Assembly (NCBI RefSeq): GCF_030296595.1
Contig: NZ_AP027731.1
Coordinates: 2,728,001 to 2,792,000, forward strand
DNA from: Naasia aerilata
GTDB taxonomy: Bacteria; Actinomycetota; Actinomycetes; Actinomycetales; Microbacteriaceae
Direction: 5' to 3'
DNA length: 64,000 nt
This document shows, piece by piece, positions 27,567 to 36,401 of the stretch (positions are counted from its first letter, which is position 1; each line of letters opens with the position of its first letter). The notes beneath the pieces are model-generated. The model was not told the DNA's origin. It searched no databases and saw only the letters and a list, made by a program, of their open reading frames with translations. The position numbers were made by a program, and so were the translations under genes.

Positions 27567-30500
27567 TCAGTGGAAGTCGCGGGAGACGCTCCGGGCGCCG
27601 ACCGTGAGCACCTCGAAGCGGTCGGCGATGACGTTGACGACGCCCTCCGGGCTCCGCTCGAGGATGCCGCGGATGATCATCGCCGGCGCTTCCCGCGCGA
27701 TCCGCCGGTAGCGCTGCCAGACGCCGACGCTGCAGACGATGTTGGCCATGCCGGTCTCGTCCTCGAGGTTGAGGAACGTCACACCCGCGGCGGTCGCGGG
27801 ACGCTGGCGGTGCGTGACCACGCCCGCGATCTCGATCCGCCGCCCCGACTCGGTGGTCGCGAGCTGCGCGTAGGAGAGGACGCCGCGGCGGGTGAGCCGC
27901 TCGCGGAGGAACTCCATCGGATGCGTCTCCGGGGAGATCCCGATCGCCCACAGGTCGGACGCGACCTGCTCGGCCGGGGTGAGCATCGGCAGCAGCGGCG
28001 GCTGCACCCACACCGCGGTGCCGGGCAGGAAGTCGGGGTGCTCCTGCGCGGCAGCGCCTGCGCCCCACAGCGCTTCGCGCTGGCCGAGCCCGAGCGACGC
28101 GAACGCTCCCGCCGCGGAGAGGGCCTCGAGCTGGGGCGCGGTCATCCCGACCCGGCGAGCCAGGTCCGCCTGGCTCGTGTAGTCCCCGCCGCGCTCGCGC
28201 TCCTCGACGATCCGGGTGGCGAGCTTCTCGCCGATCGACGCGACCTCGGCGAGCCCGAGGCGCACCGCGTAGTTCCCGTCCCGGCGATGGGCGGCATCCT
28301 CGACCGGAGCCGTGGGGTCGAACCGCGCCGAAACGGTCGGCTGCTCCCGCTCGAGGCACGACACCCGCCCGGACGGCGCCGGCTTCCCGTCCGCCCACAC
28401 CAAATCAAGGAGATTCGTGCCCCAGCGGCGCCCGGCATGCCGATCCGGGCCCACGGCCTCGCGAAAGTCCTTGATTTGGTCAGCAGACGGGGAGGACAGG
28501 GGCTCGAGGTCGGCCTCGACGCCGGAGAGGAGGATGTCCGGGCGGCGCACCTCGACGCCGTGGCGGCGGGCGTCGGCGGTCAGCGACTGGGGCGAGTAGA
28601 ACCCCATCGGCTGCGCCCGCAGCAGCGCGGCGAGGAAGATGCCGGGGTAGTGCAGGCGCATCCACGCGCTCGCGTAGACGATCAGAGCGAAGCTGATCGA
28701 GTGGCTCTCGGCGAAGCCGAAGTCGGCGAACGCCTCGATCTTCTGGTAGATCGAGTCCGCGATGTCGTCCGGGATGCCGTTCTCAGCCATCCCGGCGTAC
28801 AGCTTGTCGCGGAGCGAGTCGATCTTCTCCAGCCCGCGCTTGGAGCCCATCGCGCGGCGCAGCAGGTCGGCGTCCTCGCCTGTGCAGCCGCCCACCTCCA
28901 TGGCGATCTGCATGAGCTGCTCCTGGAAGATCGGCACGCCCAGCGTCCGCTCCAGCACCGGCTCGAGCTTCGGGTGCAGGTAGGTGACCTTCTCCTCGCC
29001 GACCCGCCTGCGCACGAACGGGTGCACCGCCTTGCCCTGGATGGGGCCGGGGCGGATGAGCGCCACCTCGACGACGAGGTCGTAGAACACGCGCGGCTGC
29101 AGCCGGGGAGGGTGCCCATCTGCGCCCGGCTCTCCACCTGGAAGACGCCGATCGAGTCGGCGCGGCACAGCTGGTCGTAGACGCCCTGCTCCTCCTTGGG
29201 CATCGAGTCGAGGTCCCACCGCTCGCCGAGGTGCCGGTCGGCGAGGTCGAACGCGTACTGCAGCGCGGCGAGCATCCCGAGGCCCAGCAGGTCGAACTTG
29301 ACGAGGCCCATCCAGGCGCAGTCGTCCTTGTCCCACTGCAGGACCGTGCGCTTCTCCATGCGCGCGTTCTCGATGGGGCACACCTCGCCGACGGGGCGGT
29401 CGGTGAGCACCATGCCGCCGGAGTGGATGCCGAGGTGCCGGGGGAACTTGAGGATCTGCTGGGCGAGGTCGACCACCGGGCCCGGGATGTCGTGGTCGCC
29501 GCTGCGGACGTCCCCGCCCCAGCGCTCGATCTGCCGCGACCACGCGTCCTGCTGGCCGGTCGAGTGGCCGAGCGCCTTCGCCATGTCGCGGACGGCGTTC
29601 TTCGGCCGGTAGGTGATCACGTTGGCGACCTGCGCCGCGTTGCGCCGCCCGTACTTCTCGTAGACGTACTGGATGACCTCCTCGCGGCGGTCCGAGTCGA
29701 AGTCGACGTCGATGTCCGGCTCCTCGTCCCGGAGGCTCGAGAGGAAGCGCTCGAACGGCAGGTTGTAGCGGATCGAGTCGACGGCCGTGATGCCGAGCAG
29801 GTAGCAGACGGCGGAGTTCGCGGCCGAGCCGCGGCCCTGGCAGAGGATGCCGCGGCCCTTCGCGAACATGACGATGTCGCGGACGATGAGGAAGTAGCCG
29901 GGGAAGTCCTTCGCCTCGATGACGTCGAGCTCGCGGGCGATGCGATCGAGCGTCGACTGGGGCGTGTTGGGGTACTTGGCGGGCACGGCGTCCCACACGA
30001 GCTTCCGGAGCCAGCTCATGGGGGTGTGCCCCTCGGGCACCTCCTGCTTGGGCAGGCGCGGCGCCGCGCTCTTCAGGGGGAAGGCGAGGTCGGCGGCGAT
30101 GTCCACGGTCGCCGCGACCGCGCCCGGATAGCGGGCGAAGCGCGCCGCCATCTCGGCGCCGGAGCGGAGGTGCGCGGTGCCGGCGGCGGGCAGCCAGCCG
30201 TCCATCTCGTCGAGGCTGCGGCGGGCGCGGACCGCGGCGAGCGCGCCGGCGAGCCGATGCTGCTGCGGCGTCGCGTAGTGCACGGCGCCGGTCGCGACGA
30301 TCGGCAGCCGCCGGGAGACCGCCAGCTCGGCGAGGGCGTCGTTGAGGATGCCGTCGAGCGGCTCGCCACGGTCGAATAGCTCGACGGCGACGTTGTCACG
30401 CCCGAAGAGGTCGGAGAGCCGATCGAGCTGGCGGCCAGCGGCGGCGAGGTCGAGCGGCTCGTCGGGCCCGGGATGCAGCGCCTGCCGGACGAGGCCCTTG

Positions 30501-31093
30501 CGGCAGCCGGTGAGCACGAACCAGTTGCCGTCGGCGGCCGCGGCGAGCTCCTCGAGGTCGAAGCGCGGCGCGCCCTTCTCGGCCCCGGGCGCCAGCTGGG
30601 CGTTGGTGATCGCGCCCGCCAGGCGGTGGTAGCCCTCCTGGCGCCGGGCGAGGACGACGACGTGGCTGCCCTCCGGATCCGCGATCCCGTTCTGCGGCTT
30701 CGTGAGCCCGAGGGTCAGCTCCGCACCGAACACGGTCTTGACCGGATGCTTCTCGGCGGCCTCCGCCATCCGGACGACGCCGTAGAGGCCGTTGTGGTCG
30801 GTGAGCGCGAGACCTTCGAGGCGGAGGCGGGCGGCCTCCTCGAGGAGCTCCTCGGGCGAGGAGGCGCCGTCGAGGAAGCTGAAGTTGGAGTGGGCGCGCA
30901 GCTCGGCATAGGGCACGACCGGGCCCTGCAGCGGGGGAGCGGACGGCGGGGCGGGGCGGTAGGGCGCGCGCTTGAGCGACCAGGCCGGGCTGTCGCCGCC
31001 GTCCGCCTCGATCGGACGCGTGATCGGGCGGCGCGCGTCGGAGAGTCGCCGCTCGAGCTCCGACCAGGGGACGGGCGGGTTGTTGAAGCCCAT
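27567..31093 (-). CDS. dnaE2: error-prone DNA polymerase, DnaE2 type (one frameshift)
   Basis: This C-family polymerase of about 1175 aa is the catalytic part of the SOS mutasome. The N-terminal PHP domain has AELRAHSNFSFLDGASSPEEL and TDHNGLYG. The polymerase core has CQGRGSAANSAVCYLLGIT and PDIDVDFDSDRREEVIQYVY with the catalytic aspartates, and GGCTGEDADLLRRAMG. The C-terminus has the helix-hairpin-helix and an OB fold. The frame breaks at 29105-29110 (GGGGAG); one base restores MGTL(A/P)RLQPRVFYDLVVEVALIRPGPIQG. ATG 31093 is chosen because a LexA box lies 10 bp upstream. An inverted repeat at 28399-28480 is inserted in frame. Confidence 0.92.
28399..28480. repeat. inverted repeat, ACCAAATCAAGGA family, copy 2, inside dnaE2
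   Basis: The arms ACCAAATCAAGGA and TCCTTGATTTGGT lie at the two ends, and the core GCATGCCGATCCGGGCCC is shared with the copy at 54884-54971. It is read in frame as about 27 residues (QIKDFREAVGP through NLLDLVW) between the DnaE2 fingers/HhH region and CLEREQP. The frame is kept across it. Confidence 0.85.
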
Positions 31094-31102
31094 GCTCCAG
31101 TT

Positions 31103-31118
31103 TCGAACAGATGTTCGA
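31103..31118 (-). promoter_or_regulatory. LexA operator (SOS box) of dnaE2
   Basis: TCGAACAGATGTTCGA matches the actinobacterial LexA box; the half-sites TCGAAC and GTTCGA pair perfectly. It ends 10 bp before the dnaE2 ATG. Confidence 0.92.
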
Positions 31119-31211
31119 ACGGCGCAACTCGGGATCAGCCATGGGCCGCCCGATCCCTCGGCTGCCGTTCCCATAGTCCCTGCGACCCATGACAGCGCGG
31201 GGGCGGGCCGC

Positions 31212-31217
31212 TACTGT
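31212..31217 (+). promoter_or_regulatory. -10 box of the lipoprotein gene (leaderless type)
   Basis: TACTGT lies 6 nt before ATG 31224. Confidence 0.55.
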
Positions 31218-31223
31218 CCGGCC

Positions 31224-32687
31224 ATGCCGCGGCGCCCCCTTCTCGCGATGGCGCTCGTCGCCACCCTCTCTGTCGTCACCCTCACGTCCTGCGCTCCCTC
31301 CTCGTCCTCCTCTTCAGCCACGGCCCCGCCGGACACCGCTGTTCAGCACGCCCAGTTCGGCGCGCCCGCCGCGCCGGACGGGCACACCCTCGAGCTGCAG
31401 AGCGACGTCGTGGTCGTCGGCGGCGGGCACAACGCGGTGTGGGGCGCCAGCTCCGACGGCACCACCTGGACGCTCGACAGCAACGCGCCCGGAATGGACC
31501 AGCTCGCGGTCGACAAGGTGCTCCTCGCCACGGGCTACGCGACCGGACGCATCGTGCAGATCACGAAGGACGGCGACCGCACCGACGTCGTGCTGGCGCC
31601 CATCGCGATCACCGACCTCGTCAAGAACGGCGAGGTGCGCTTCGACCAGGAGGTGAACCCCGGCGAGCTCGACGTGCAGGGGTTCGACGGCGGCAGCATC
31701 ACGGACACGACCGAGGGCGGCGACGGAACCATCAGCCCCGTCTCTTTGATCACGCCCAAGGAGGACTACGGCGACCCTCTCCGAGACAAGCCGCTTCCCG
31801 TTCCGGCGAAGGAGTTCTCGAAGAAGACCGAGGACTGGGAGCTGTCGGGCGGCACCGGGGCGGACGGCCTGCACTTCGCGGTCACGACGGAGGCGAGCGG
31901 CCTCAAGGTCTTCGCAACAGGCACGCTTCTCTTCGACGCGCTGCACATCAACCTCGGCATGGTCATCGCCAACTCGGTGGCGGGTGGGGCTCGCGGCCGG
32001 GTGTCCGGCATCCAGGGCGTCAAGGTCGACGTGCAGGCCGGCTCGCAGAACCAGGGCGGCAGCACTATCAAGAAGGAGTTCAAGCTCCCCTTCGAGATCC
32101 CGATCCAGACCCTGATCGGCGGCGTGCCGGTGTTCATGAAGCTCAGCGCGTCGGTCGTGGTCAACGCGGCGCTCGTCGGCACGGACGCCACGATCACCGG
32201 GTCCGGCGAGTGGCATCTCGGCAGCGGGCTCGACGTGAAGATCCAGGACGAGGCGGTGACCACGAACGGCGATCAGGACCTCAAGGTCGTGAAGAGCATC
32301 ATGGACTCGATCAGCGGGATCGCGCTCGGCGGTGCGGTCTTCAACCTGGGCTTCAAGTTCAAGATGCTGGCCGGAGTAGGCGCGCCCTACTTCGGCGCCG
32401 GCGGCTTCGCGACCCTCACCGTCACGGTGGGAATCGGCATCGGCTCGGCGCTCGGCTCGCCCTTCGTGCTCTGCAGATCGGCGAGCTACGACATGGCGCT
32501 CGGGACGGGAGTCGGAATCGTCACGGAGCCGAACATCCTGACGTCCCTCCTCGAGCGGATCCCGCACGTGAAGGACGTGCTGCCCGACGACGGGCTCACC
32601 CGCCAGGCGACGAAGCCGATCCTTCACAGGAAGCAGACGATGCCGGAGAACCAGGTGTGCGTCGGCAGCGGGGACGAGGACAAGTAG
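31224..32687 (+). CDS. putative lipoprotein of unknown function
   Basis: I do not recognise this 487-aa protein. It has a signal peptide with lipobox LTSC (Cys about 25) and a Ser-rich linker, so it is likely anchored to the outer face of the membrane. Residues 45-110 look like a beta-propeller blade remnant (VVVVGGGHNAVWGASSDGTTW). The middle is beta-rich. Residues about 370-430 are unusually hydrophobic and glycine-rich (GIALGGAVFNLGFKFKMLAG, GAGGFATLTVTVGIGIGSALGS), which might insert into or lie on a membrane. The neighbours, dnaE2 and a glycosyltransferase, give no clue. Confidence 0.75.
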   Translation: MPRRPLLAMALVATLSVVTLTSCAPSSSSSSATAPPDTAVQHAQFGAPAAPDGHTLELQSDVVVVGGGHNAVWGASSDGTTWTLDSNAPGMDQLAVDKVLLATGYATGRIVQITKDGDRTDVVLAPIAITDLVKNGEVRFDQEVNPGELDVQGFDGGSITDTTEGGDGTISPVSLITPKEDYGDPLRDKPLPVPAKEFSKKTEDWELSGGTGADGLHFAVTTEASGLKVFATGTLLFDALHINLGMVIANSVAGGARGRVSGIQGVKVDVQAGSQNQGGSTIKKEFKLPFEIPIQTLIGGVPVFMKLSASVVVNAALVGTDATITGSGEWHLGSGLDVKIQDEAVTTNGDQDLKVVKSIMDSISGIALGGAVFNLGFKFKMLAGVGAPYFGAGGFATLTVTVGIGIGSALGSPFVLCRSASYDMALGTGVGIVTEPNILTSLLERIPHVKDVLPDDGLTRQATKPILHRKQTMPENQVCVGSGDEDK

Positions 32688-32725
32688 GGCGGGGGCAGGC
32701 GCGTGGGGGCGCGGGCGCCCCCGTT

Positions 32726-32731
32726 TAGAGT
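32726..32731 (+). promoter_or_regulatory. -10 box of the glycosyltransferase gene (leaderless type)
   Basis: TAGAGT lies 6 nt before ATG 32738. Confidence 0.6.
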
Positions 32732-32737
32732 GACCGG

Positions 32738-33682
32738 ATGCGCATCCTCTCCTGGCACGTCCACAGCAGCTGGACCACGGGATTCGTGCAGGGCGCCCAC
32801 GACTACGTGATCCCTCTCGGCGCCGACGACAGCGGCAAGGTCAAGCCGTACTGGCCCGCACAGGCGGTCAACGTGCCCGAGGAAGAGCTCGCGGACACAG
32901 AGATCGACGTCGTGGTCCTGCAGTCGATGGCGGAGGTGGAGAGGACGGAGCGGCTCCTCGGCCGACGGCTCGGGACCGACGTGCCCGCCGTGTTCGTCGA
33001 GCACAACACGCCGCGCGGCGACGTGCCGCTCTCGCGCCATCCGCTGGCCGATCGCCGCGACATCCAGCTCGTCCACGTCACCCACTTCAACTCTCTGATG
33101 TGGGACAACGGCTCCGCGCCGACCACCGTCATCGAGCACGGCGTGCCCGATCCCGGCCACCTGTACACGGGCGAGCTGCCGCGCCTGGGGTTCGTGATCA
33201 ACGAGCCGGTGCGTCGCTGGCGGGTCACGGGCACCGACCTGCTGCCCGCCTTCGCTGCGGCGGCCCCGATCGACGCGTGGGGCATCGACGCCGACCGGCT
33301 GCCCGCCGCGCTCGGGGACGACCGGGTCGCCTTCGCGGGCAACCTCGCCCCCTGGGAGATGTACCCGGAGCTCGCGCGGCGGCGCGCCTACCTGCACCCC
33401 ATCCGCTGGACGTCGCTGGGCCTGTCGCTGATCGAGGCGATGCACCTCGGGATGCCGGTGCTCGCCCTGGCGACGACCGAGGCCTACCGAGCCGTCCCGC
33501 CCGAAGCGGGAGCGATCTCGATGGACGTCGACGAGCTCGTCGCGGCCGCACGGGTGCTCATCGCCGATCCTGACGAGGCGCGGGCCCGCGGCGCGGCGGC
33601 CCGGAGCTTCGCACTCGAGCACTACGGCCTCCCGCGCTTCCTCGAGCGGTGGGACGAGGTGCTGGCGAGCGTCGCCCGCTGA
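32738..33682 (+). CDS. glycosyltransferase, GT-B type
   Basis: This 314-aa protein has an N-terminal Rossmann half (MRILSWHVHSSWTTGFVQGAHDY, FVEHNTPRGD, HVTHFNSLMWDNG) and a C-terminal half with LHPIRWTSLGLSLIEAMHLGMPVLAL, which is the donor-binding stretch of GT1/GT4 enzymes. IEHGVPDPG sits at the hinge. It is shorter than most GT4 proteins (about 370 aa). Donor and acceptor are unknown. Confidence 0.8.
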   Translation: MRILSWHVHSSWTTGFVQGAHDYVIPLGADDSGKVKPYWPAQAVNVPEEELADTEIDVVVLQSMAEVERTERLLGRRLGTDVPAVFVEHNTPRGDVPLSRHPLADRRDIQLVHVTHFNSLMWDNGSAPTTVIEHGVPDPGHLYTGELPRLGFVINEPVRRWRVTGTDLLPAFAAAAPIDAWGIDADRLPAALGDDRVAFAGNLAPWEMYPELARRRAYLHPIRWTSLGLSLIEAMHLGMPVLALATTEAYRAVPPEAGAISMDVDELVAAARVLIADPDEARARGAAARSFALEHYGLPRFLERWDEVLASVAR

Positions 33683-33711
33683 GCGGAGGCCGGGTCTCCG
33701 TCTCCACCCCT

Positions 33712-33790
33712 CGCTCAGCAGGCAGTTCGGCTCCAGCAGGCGGAATCAGGCCGATTCGGCCTGCTGAAGACGGATTCCGCCTGCTGAGCG
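33712..33790. repeat. inverted repeat, GCTCAGCAGGC family
   Basis: GCTCAGCAGGC pairs with GCCTGCTGAGC at the ends, and CAGCAGGCGGAATC pairs with GATTCCGCCTGCTG inside, so two registers of pairing are possible. It lies directly beside the next palindrome in the same convergent gap. Confidence 0.75.
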
Positions 33791-33800
33791 ACCGTGCCAT

Positions 33801-33886
33801 CTGTCCCTCAACAGGCAGAAAACCCGCCGACAGGGCGGGAGGGGGCGTTTTCTCCTGTTGACGGCATTTCTGCCTGTTGAGGGAGA
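33801..33886. repeat. CTGTCCCTCAACAGG family, copy 2
   Basis: The 18-bp arms TCCCTCAACAGGCAGAAA and their complement are perfect, with an inner CAACAGG/GACAGG block like copy 1. It ends 29 bp before the imuB stop. Confidence 0.85.
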
Positions 33887-33914
33887 GGAGATGGGAGGAG
33901 AGGGGCGCGTCCGC

Positions 33915-35461
33915 TCAGTCGTAGCGGGCCTCGACGCTCCACGTCTCGCCCTCGAGGACCAGGAGCCAGGCCTCGCCGTCCTCGTCGACCAGCTGGAAGC
34001 GGGACAGCGCCCGGCTCTGCTCCGCGTCCCACCACCGCTCCTCGACCGGCCACGGTCCCGTCCACGCGCGCACCGGCCGCGCCTGTCCGGTGCCGGGCGC
34101 GGCGAAGCGGGCCGGGGGACCGGACAGCGTGCCGCGGTCGTCGAGGCGGACCGGGCCGCCGTCGGGCGCGAGCACGGCGCACGGCCGCCGCTCCGGGAAG
34201 ACGGTCGCCGGCGGGAGACCCGGCAGCGATCCCGGCCACGGCCGGTCGGCGGGCCGCTCGACGGCGCCGCGGTCGCCCCACGGCACGAGCACCTGGCGGT
34301 CGGCGAGGAGGCGCCCGCCGCCGATCGTCGCCGTGAGCACGGCCTCGTGCCCCAGCATGCTCTGGACGCGGGACAGGCCGTGGTGGATGCGCTCGTCGGG
34401 CGCCGCGCCCCACAGGCCCTCCTCGTGTCCGGCGGCGGCGTCGACGCTCTCCGGCAGGACGCGCACGCGCGTGAGCGGGGAGCCGAGCCCGCTGTCGATG
34501 CCGCCCGTGCCCTGCAGTTGCCAGCGCGCCCGGTCGACGACCTCCGCGGCGGTGAAGGAGCGCGGATGCAGCCAGCTGCGCTCGGACAGCTCGCCCAGCT
34601 CCGTGGTCACCTCCACACGGATGGCCGTGCAGACGAGGCCGAGCGTGCCGAGGCGGTCGAGGAAGCGGTCGGCGGCGGAGCGGAAGGCGAAGGTGACCTG
34701 GTCGATGCGGTCGAGCGGCGGCTCGAACTCGACGACGACGTCGAGCTCGTCGGGCGGGATGCGCGGCACCACGCGGCGGCCGTCGAGTCCGGCGGCGAGG
34801 CGATGCGCGACCGCCCCCTCGGCGCCGAACCGGTTGCGGACCTCGAGCTCGGGCAGCGCGGCGAACGCGCCGAGCGTGGGCAGCCCCAGCCGCTTCAGCA
34901 GCACGGCGAGCTCGGGCAGGTCGAGGATGGCGACCGACAGGGGCGCGAGGAAGGCGGGGGAGCCGCCCTGGGGCACGATCCGCACCGGAGCCGCGCCGCT
35001 CCGTCGTGCGGCCTGCTCCGCGGCGAACGGGCCGTCGGCCACGCCGATGCGCGCATCCGCGACCCCCAGCTGCTCGAGGCAGCGCAGCAGCTCCTCTGCG
35101 GCGGCCTCCTCGCTCCCGTAGTAGCGGGCCGGTCCCTGCATCCGGATCGCCGCAGTGCCGGGCCGCAGCACCTGGACGCCCGGCATGATCTCCTCGATGC
35201 CGTCGAGCACCGGCTCGAACGCCCGCGCGTCGAGCGCGGGGTCGTAGGGGAGGGCGATCAGGGCGGCGCAGCGCGACTGGGCCTCCCGGATGCGCAGCCC
35301 CCGCCGGACCCCTCCGCGCGAGCGGCGGACGAGCAGGCGAAGACGTCGCCGCGGTCGGTGAGAGCGAGCGGCGTGCCCGGCGGCAGCTTGGCGGCGCGGG
35401 ATGCGGCGGCGATCGGCCAGTCGGGGCACCACAGCACGAGGGTGCGGATCACCTCCGCCAT
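33915..35461 (-). CDS. imuB: ImuB-like Y-family polymerase homologue (one frameshift)
   Basis: This protein of about 515 aa is the hub subunit of the mutasome, linking DnaE2 to the beta clamp. The N-terminus RTLVLWCPDWPIAAA and later SQSRCAALIALPYDPALD, MQGPARYYGSEEAAAEEL and LPELAVLLKRLGLPTLGAFAALP fit ImuB. The catalytic acidic residues of active Y-family polymerases are not evident, as is usual for ImuB. The frame breaks at 35309-35312 (GGGGTCC on the coding strand); one base restores ARAEGVRRGLRIREAQ. The ATG overlaps the imuA stop (TGATG). Confidence 0.88.
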
Positions 35462-36231
35462 CAACCGGCCCGCACTTCGTCAGCGGCCGGAAGCGCATCC
35501 CAGTCGTCCTCCACGAGCTGCAGCGACCTGCCCGCCTCCGGCGCATTCTGCACAGGAACACCCGCAGAGGTGGGGAGCTCGGCGAGCCGTGCGCCGGCGT
35601 CCGGGCCGGGGATGCGGACCCAGCGGGAGCGCGTGCGCATGCCGCGGCTCTCGACCGCGACCTCGACCCGGCGTCCGCGGAGCAGCCCGTGTCCCGAGCC
35701 GATGCCCTCCCACTCGCTGCGGACGATGCGCAGGCTCGCCTCGGCGCCCGGCCAGTCGCCGAGGGTGATGAGCGCGGCCTCCCGCTTGCGGAGGCGCGCT
35801 GCCAGCCGACCCGCGTCGGCGTCGGAGATGCGCCCCGCGGGGCGCAGGACGACGAGGGGGAGCACATCGACGAGTGCCGCGGCCACGGGCAGCCACTGGT
35901 CGCCGGGGTCGGGGACGAGGACGAGCCTCTCCAGGTCGATCCCCGCGGCGACGGCCGCCTGGGCGCCGAACTCGGGGACGCCGACGACCGCGCACCAGGA
36001 TCCCGCCGCGGAGGGGGCGGAGAGCATGGCCATCGCCAGCGTGGTGGAGCCGAGCACCGAGTAGGCGGCGCCGGCGCGCATCATCCCGTCGGGGAGGAGC
36101 CCGGCGAAGATCGGGGAGGTCGCGATCGTCTTGGTGGGCAGCCGTGTGGACTGCATCTCCCGAATGCGCGCCTGGAGCTCGCGCACCTTCTCGTCCGCCG
36201 CGGCAGCGGAGGAGACGGCGAAGGCGGGCAC
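35461..36231 (-). CDS. imuA: ImuA-like mutasome protein
   Basis: This 256-aa RecA-like protein is the actinobacterial ImuA (ImuA-prime) accessory factor needed for DnaE2-dependent mutagenesis. A coiled segment at about 14-26 is followed by LLPDGMMRAGAAYSVLGSTTLAMAML, a RecA-type fold in which the Walker A loop is degenerate. The C-terminus is G/R/P-rich. It overlaps imuB, and a perfect LexA box lies 10 bp upstream of GTG 36231. A slightly different start downstream is possible because GGAG is only 1 nt before this GTG. Confidence 0.85.
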   Translation of the reverse strand: MPAFAVSSAAAADEKVRELQARIREMQSTRLPTKTIATSPIFAGLLPDGMMRAGAAYSVLGSTTLAMAMLSAPSAAGSWCAVVGVPEFGAQAAVAAGIDLERLVLVPDPGDQWLPVAAALVDVLPLVVLRPAGRISDADAGRLAARLRKREAALITLGDWPGAEASLRIVRSEWEGIGSGHGLLRGRRVEVAVESRGMRTRSRWVRIPGPDAGARLAELPTSAGVPVQNAPEAGRSLQLVEDDWDALPAADEVRAG

Positions 36232-36240
36232 GCTCCATGA

Positions 36241-36256
36241 TCGAACATATGTTCGA
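36241..36256 (-). promoter_or_regulatory. LexA operator (SOS box) of imuA-imuB
   Basis: TCGAACATATGTTCGA is a perfect 16-bp palindrome and equals the best actinobacterial LexA box. Confidence 0.95.
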
Positions 36257-36367
36257 GTGAGTCAATCGCGTTTCGGCAACGATTCGTCTTCACCTCAGCA
36301 CCGTCACGCCGGAAGCGCACCTCGGCTCTGACCAGGGGTTCTCTGGCGCGCCCCGCCCGCGCGGGAG

Positions 36368-36373
36368 TAGCAT
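36368..36373 (+). promoter_or_regulatory. -10 box of the three-gene TIR-like/SLATT/SLOG operon
   Basis: TAGCAT overlaps the first possible ATG (36372), so that ATG cannot be in the transcript. The next in-frame ATG at 36402, preceded by AGGA, is taken as the start. Confidence 0.55.
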
Positions 36374-36401
36374 GCGGCTCCCAGGACCGGTCAGGAATCC
36401 G

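Noticed and set aside
33712..33886. The palindromes as ends of an insertion sequence
   Set aside because: There is no transposase between or beside them and the enclosed DNA is too short.
36372..36401. ATG 36372 as the start of the sensor-like protein
   Set aside because: It overlaps the TAGCAT -10 box; ATG 36402 has an AGGA ribosome binding site and begins a standard signal peptide.
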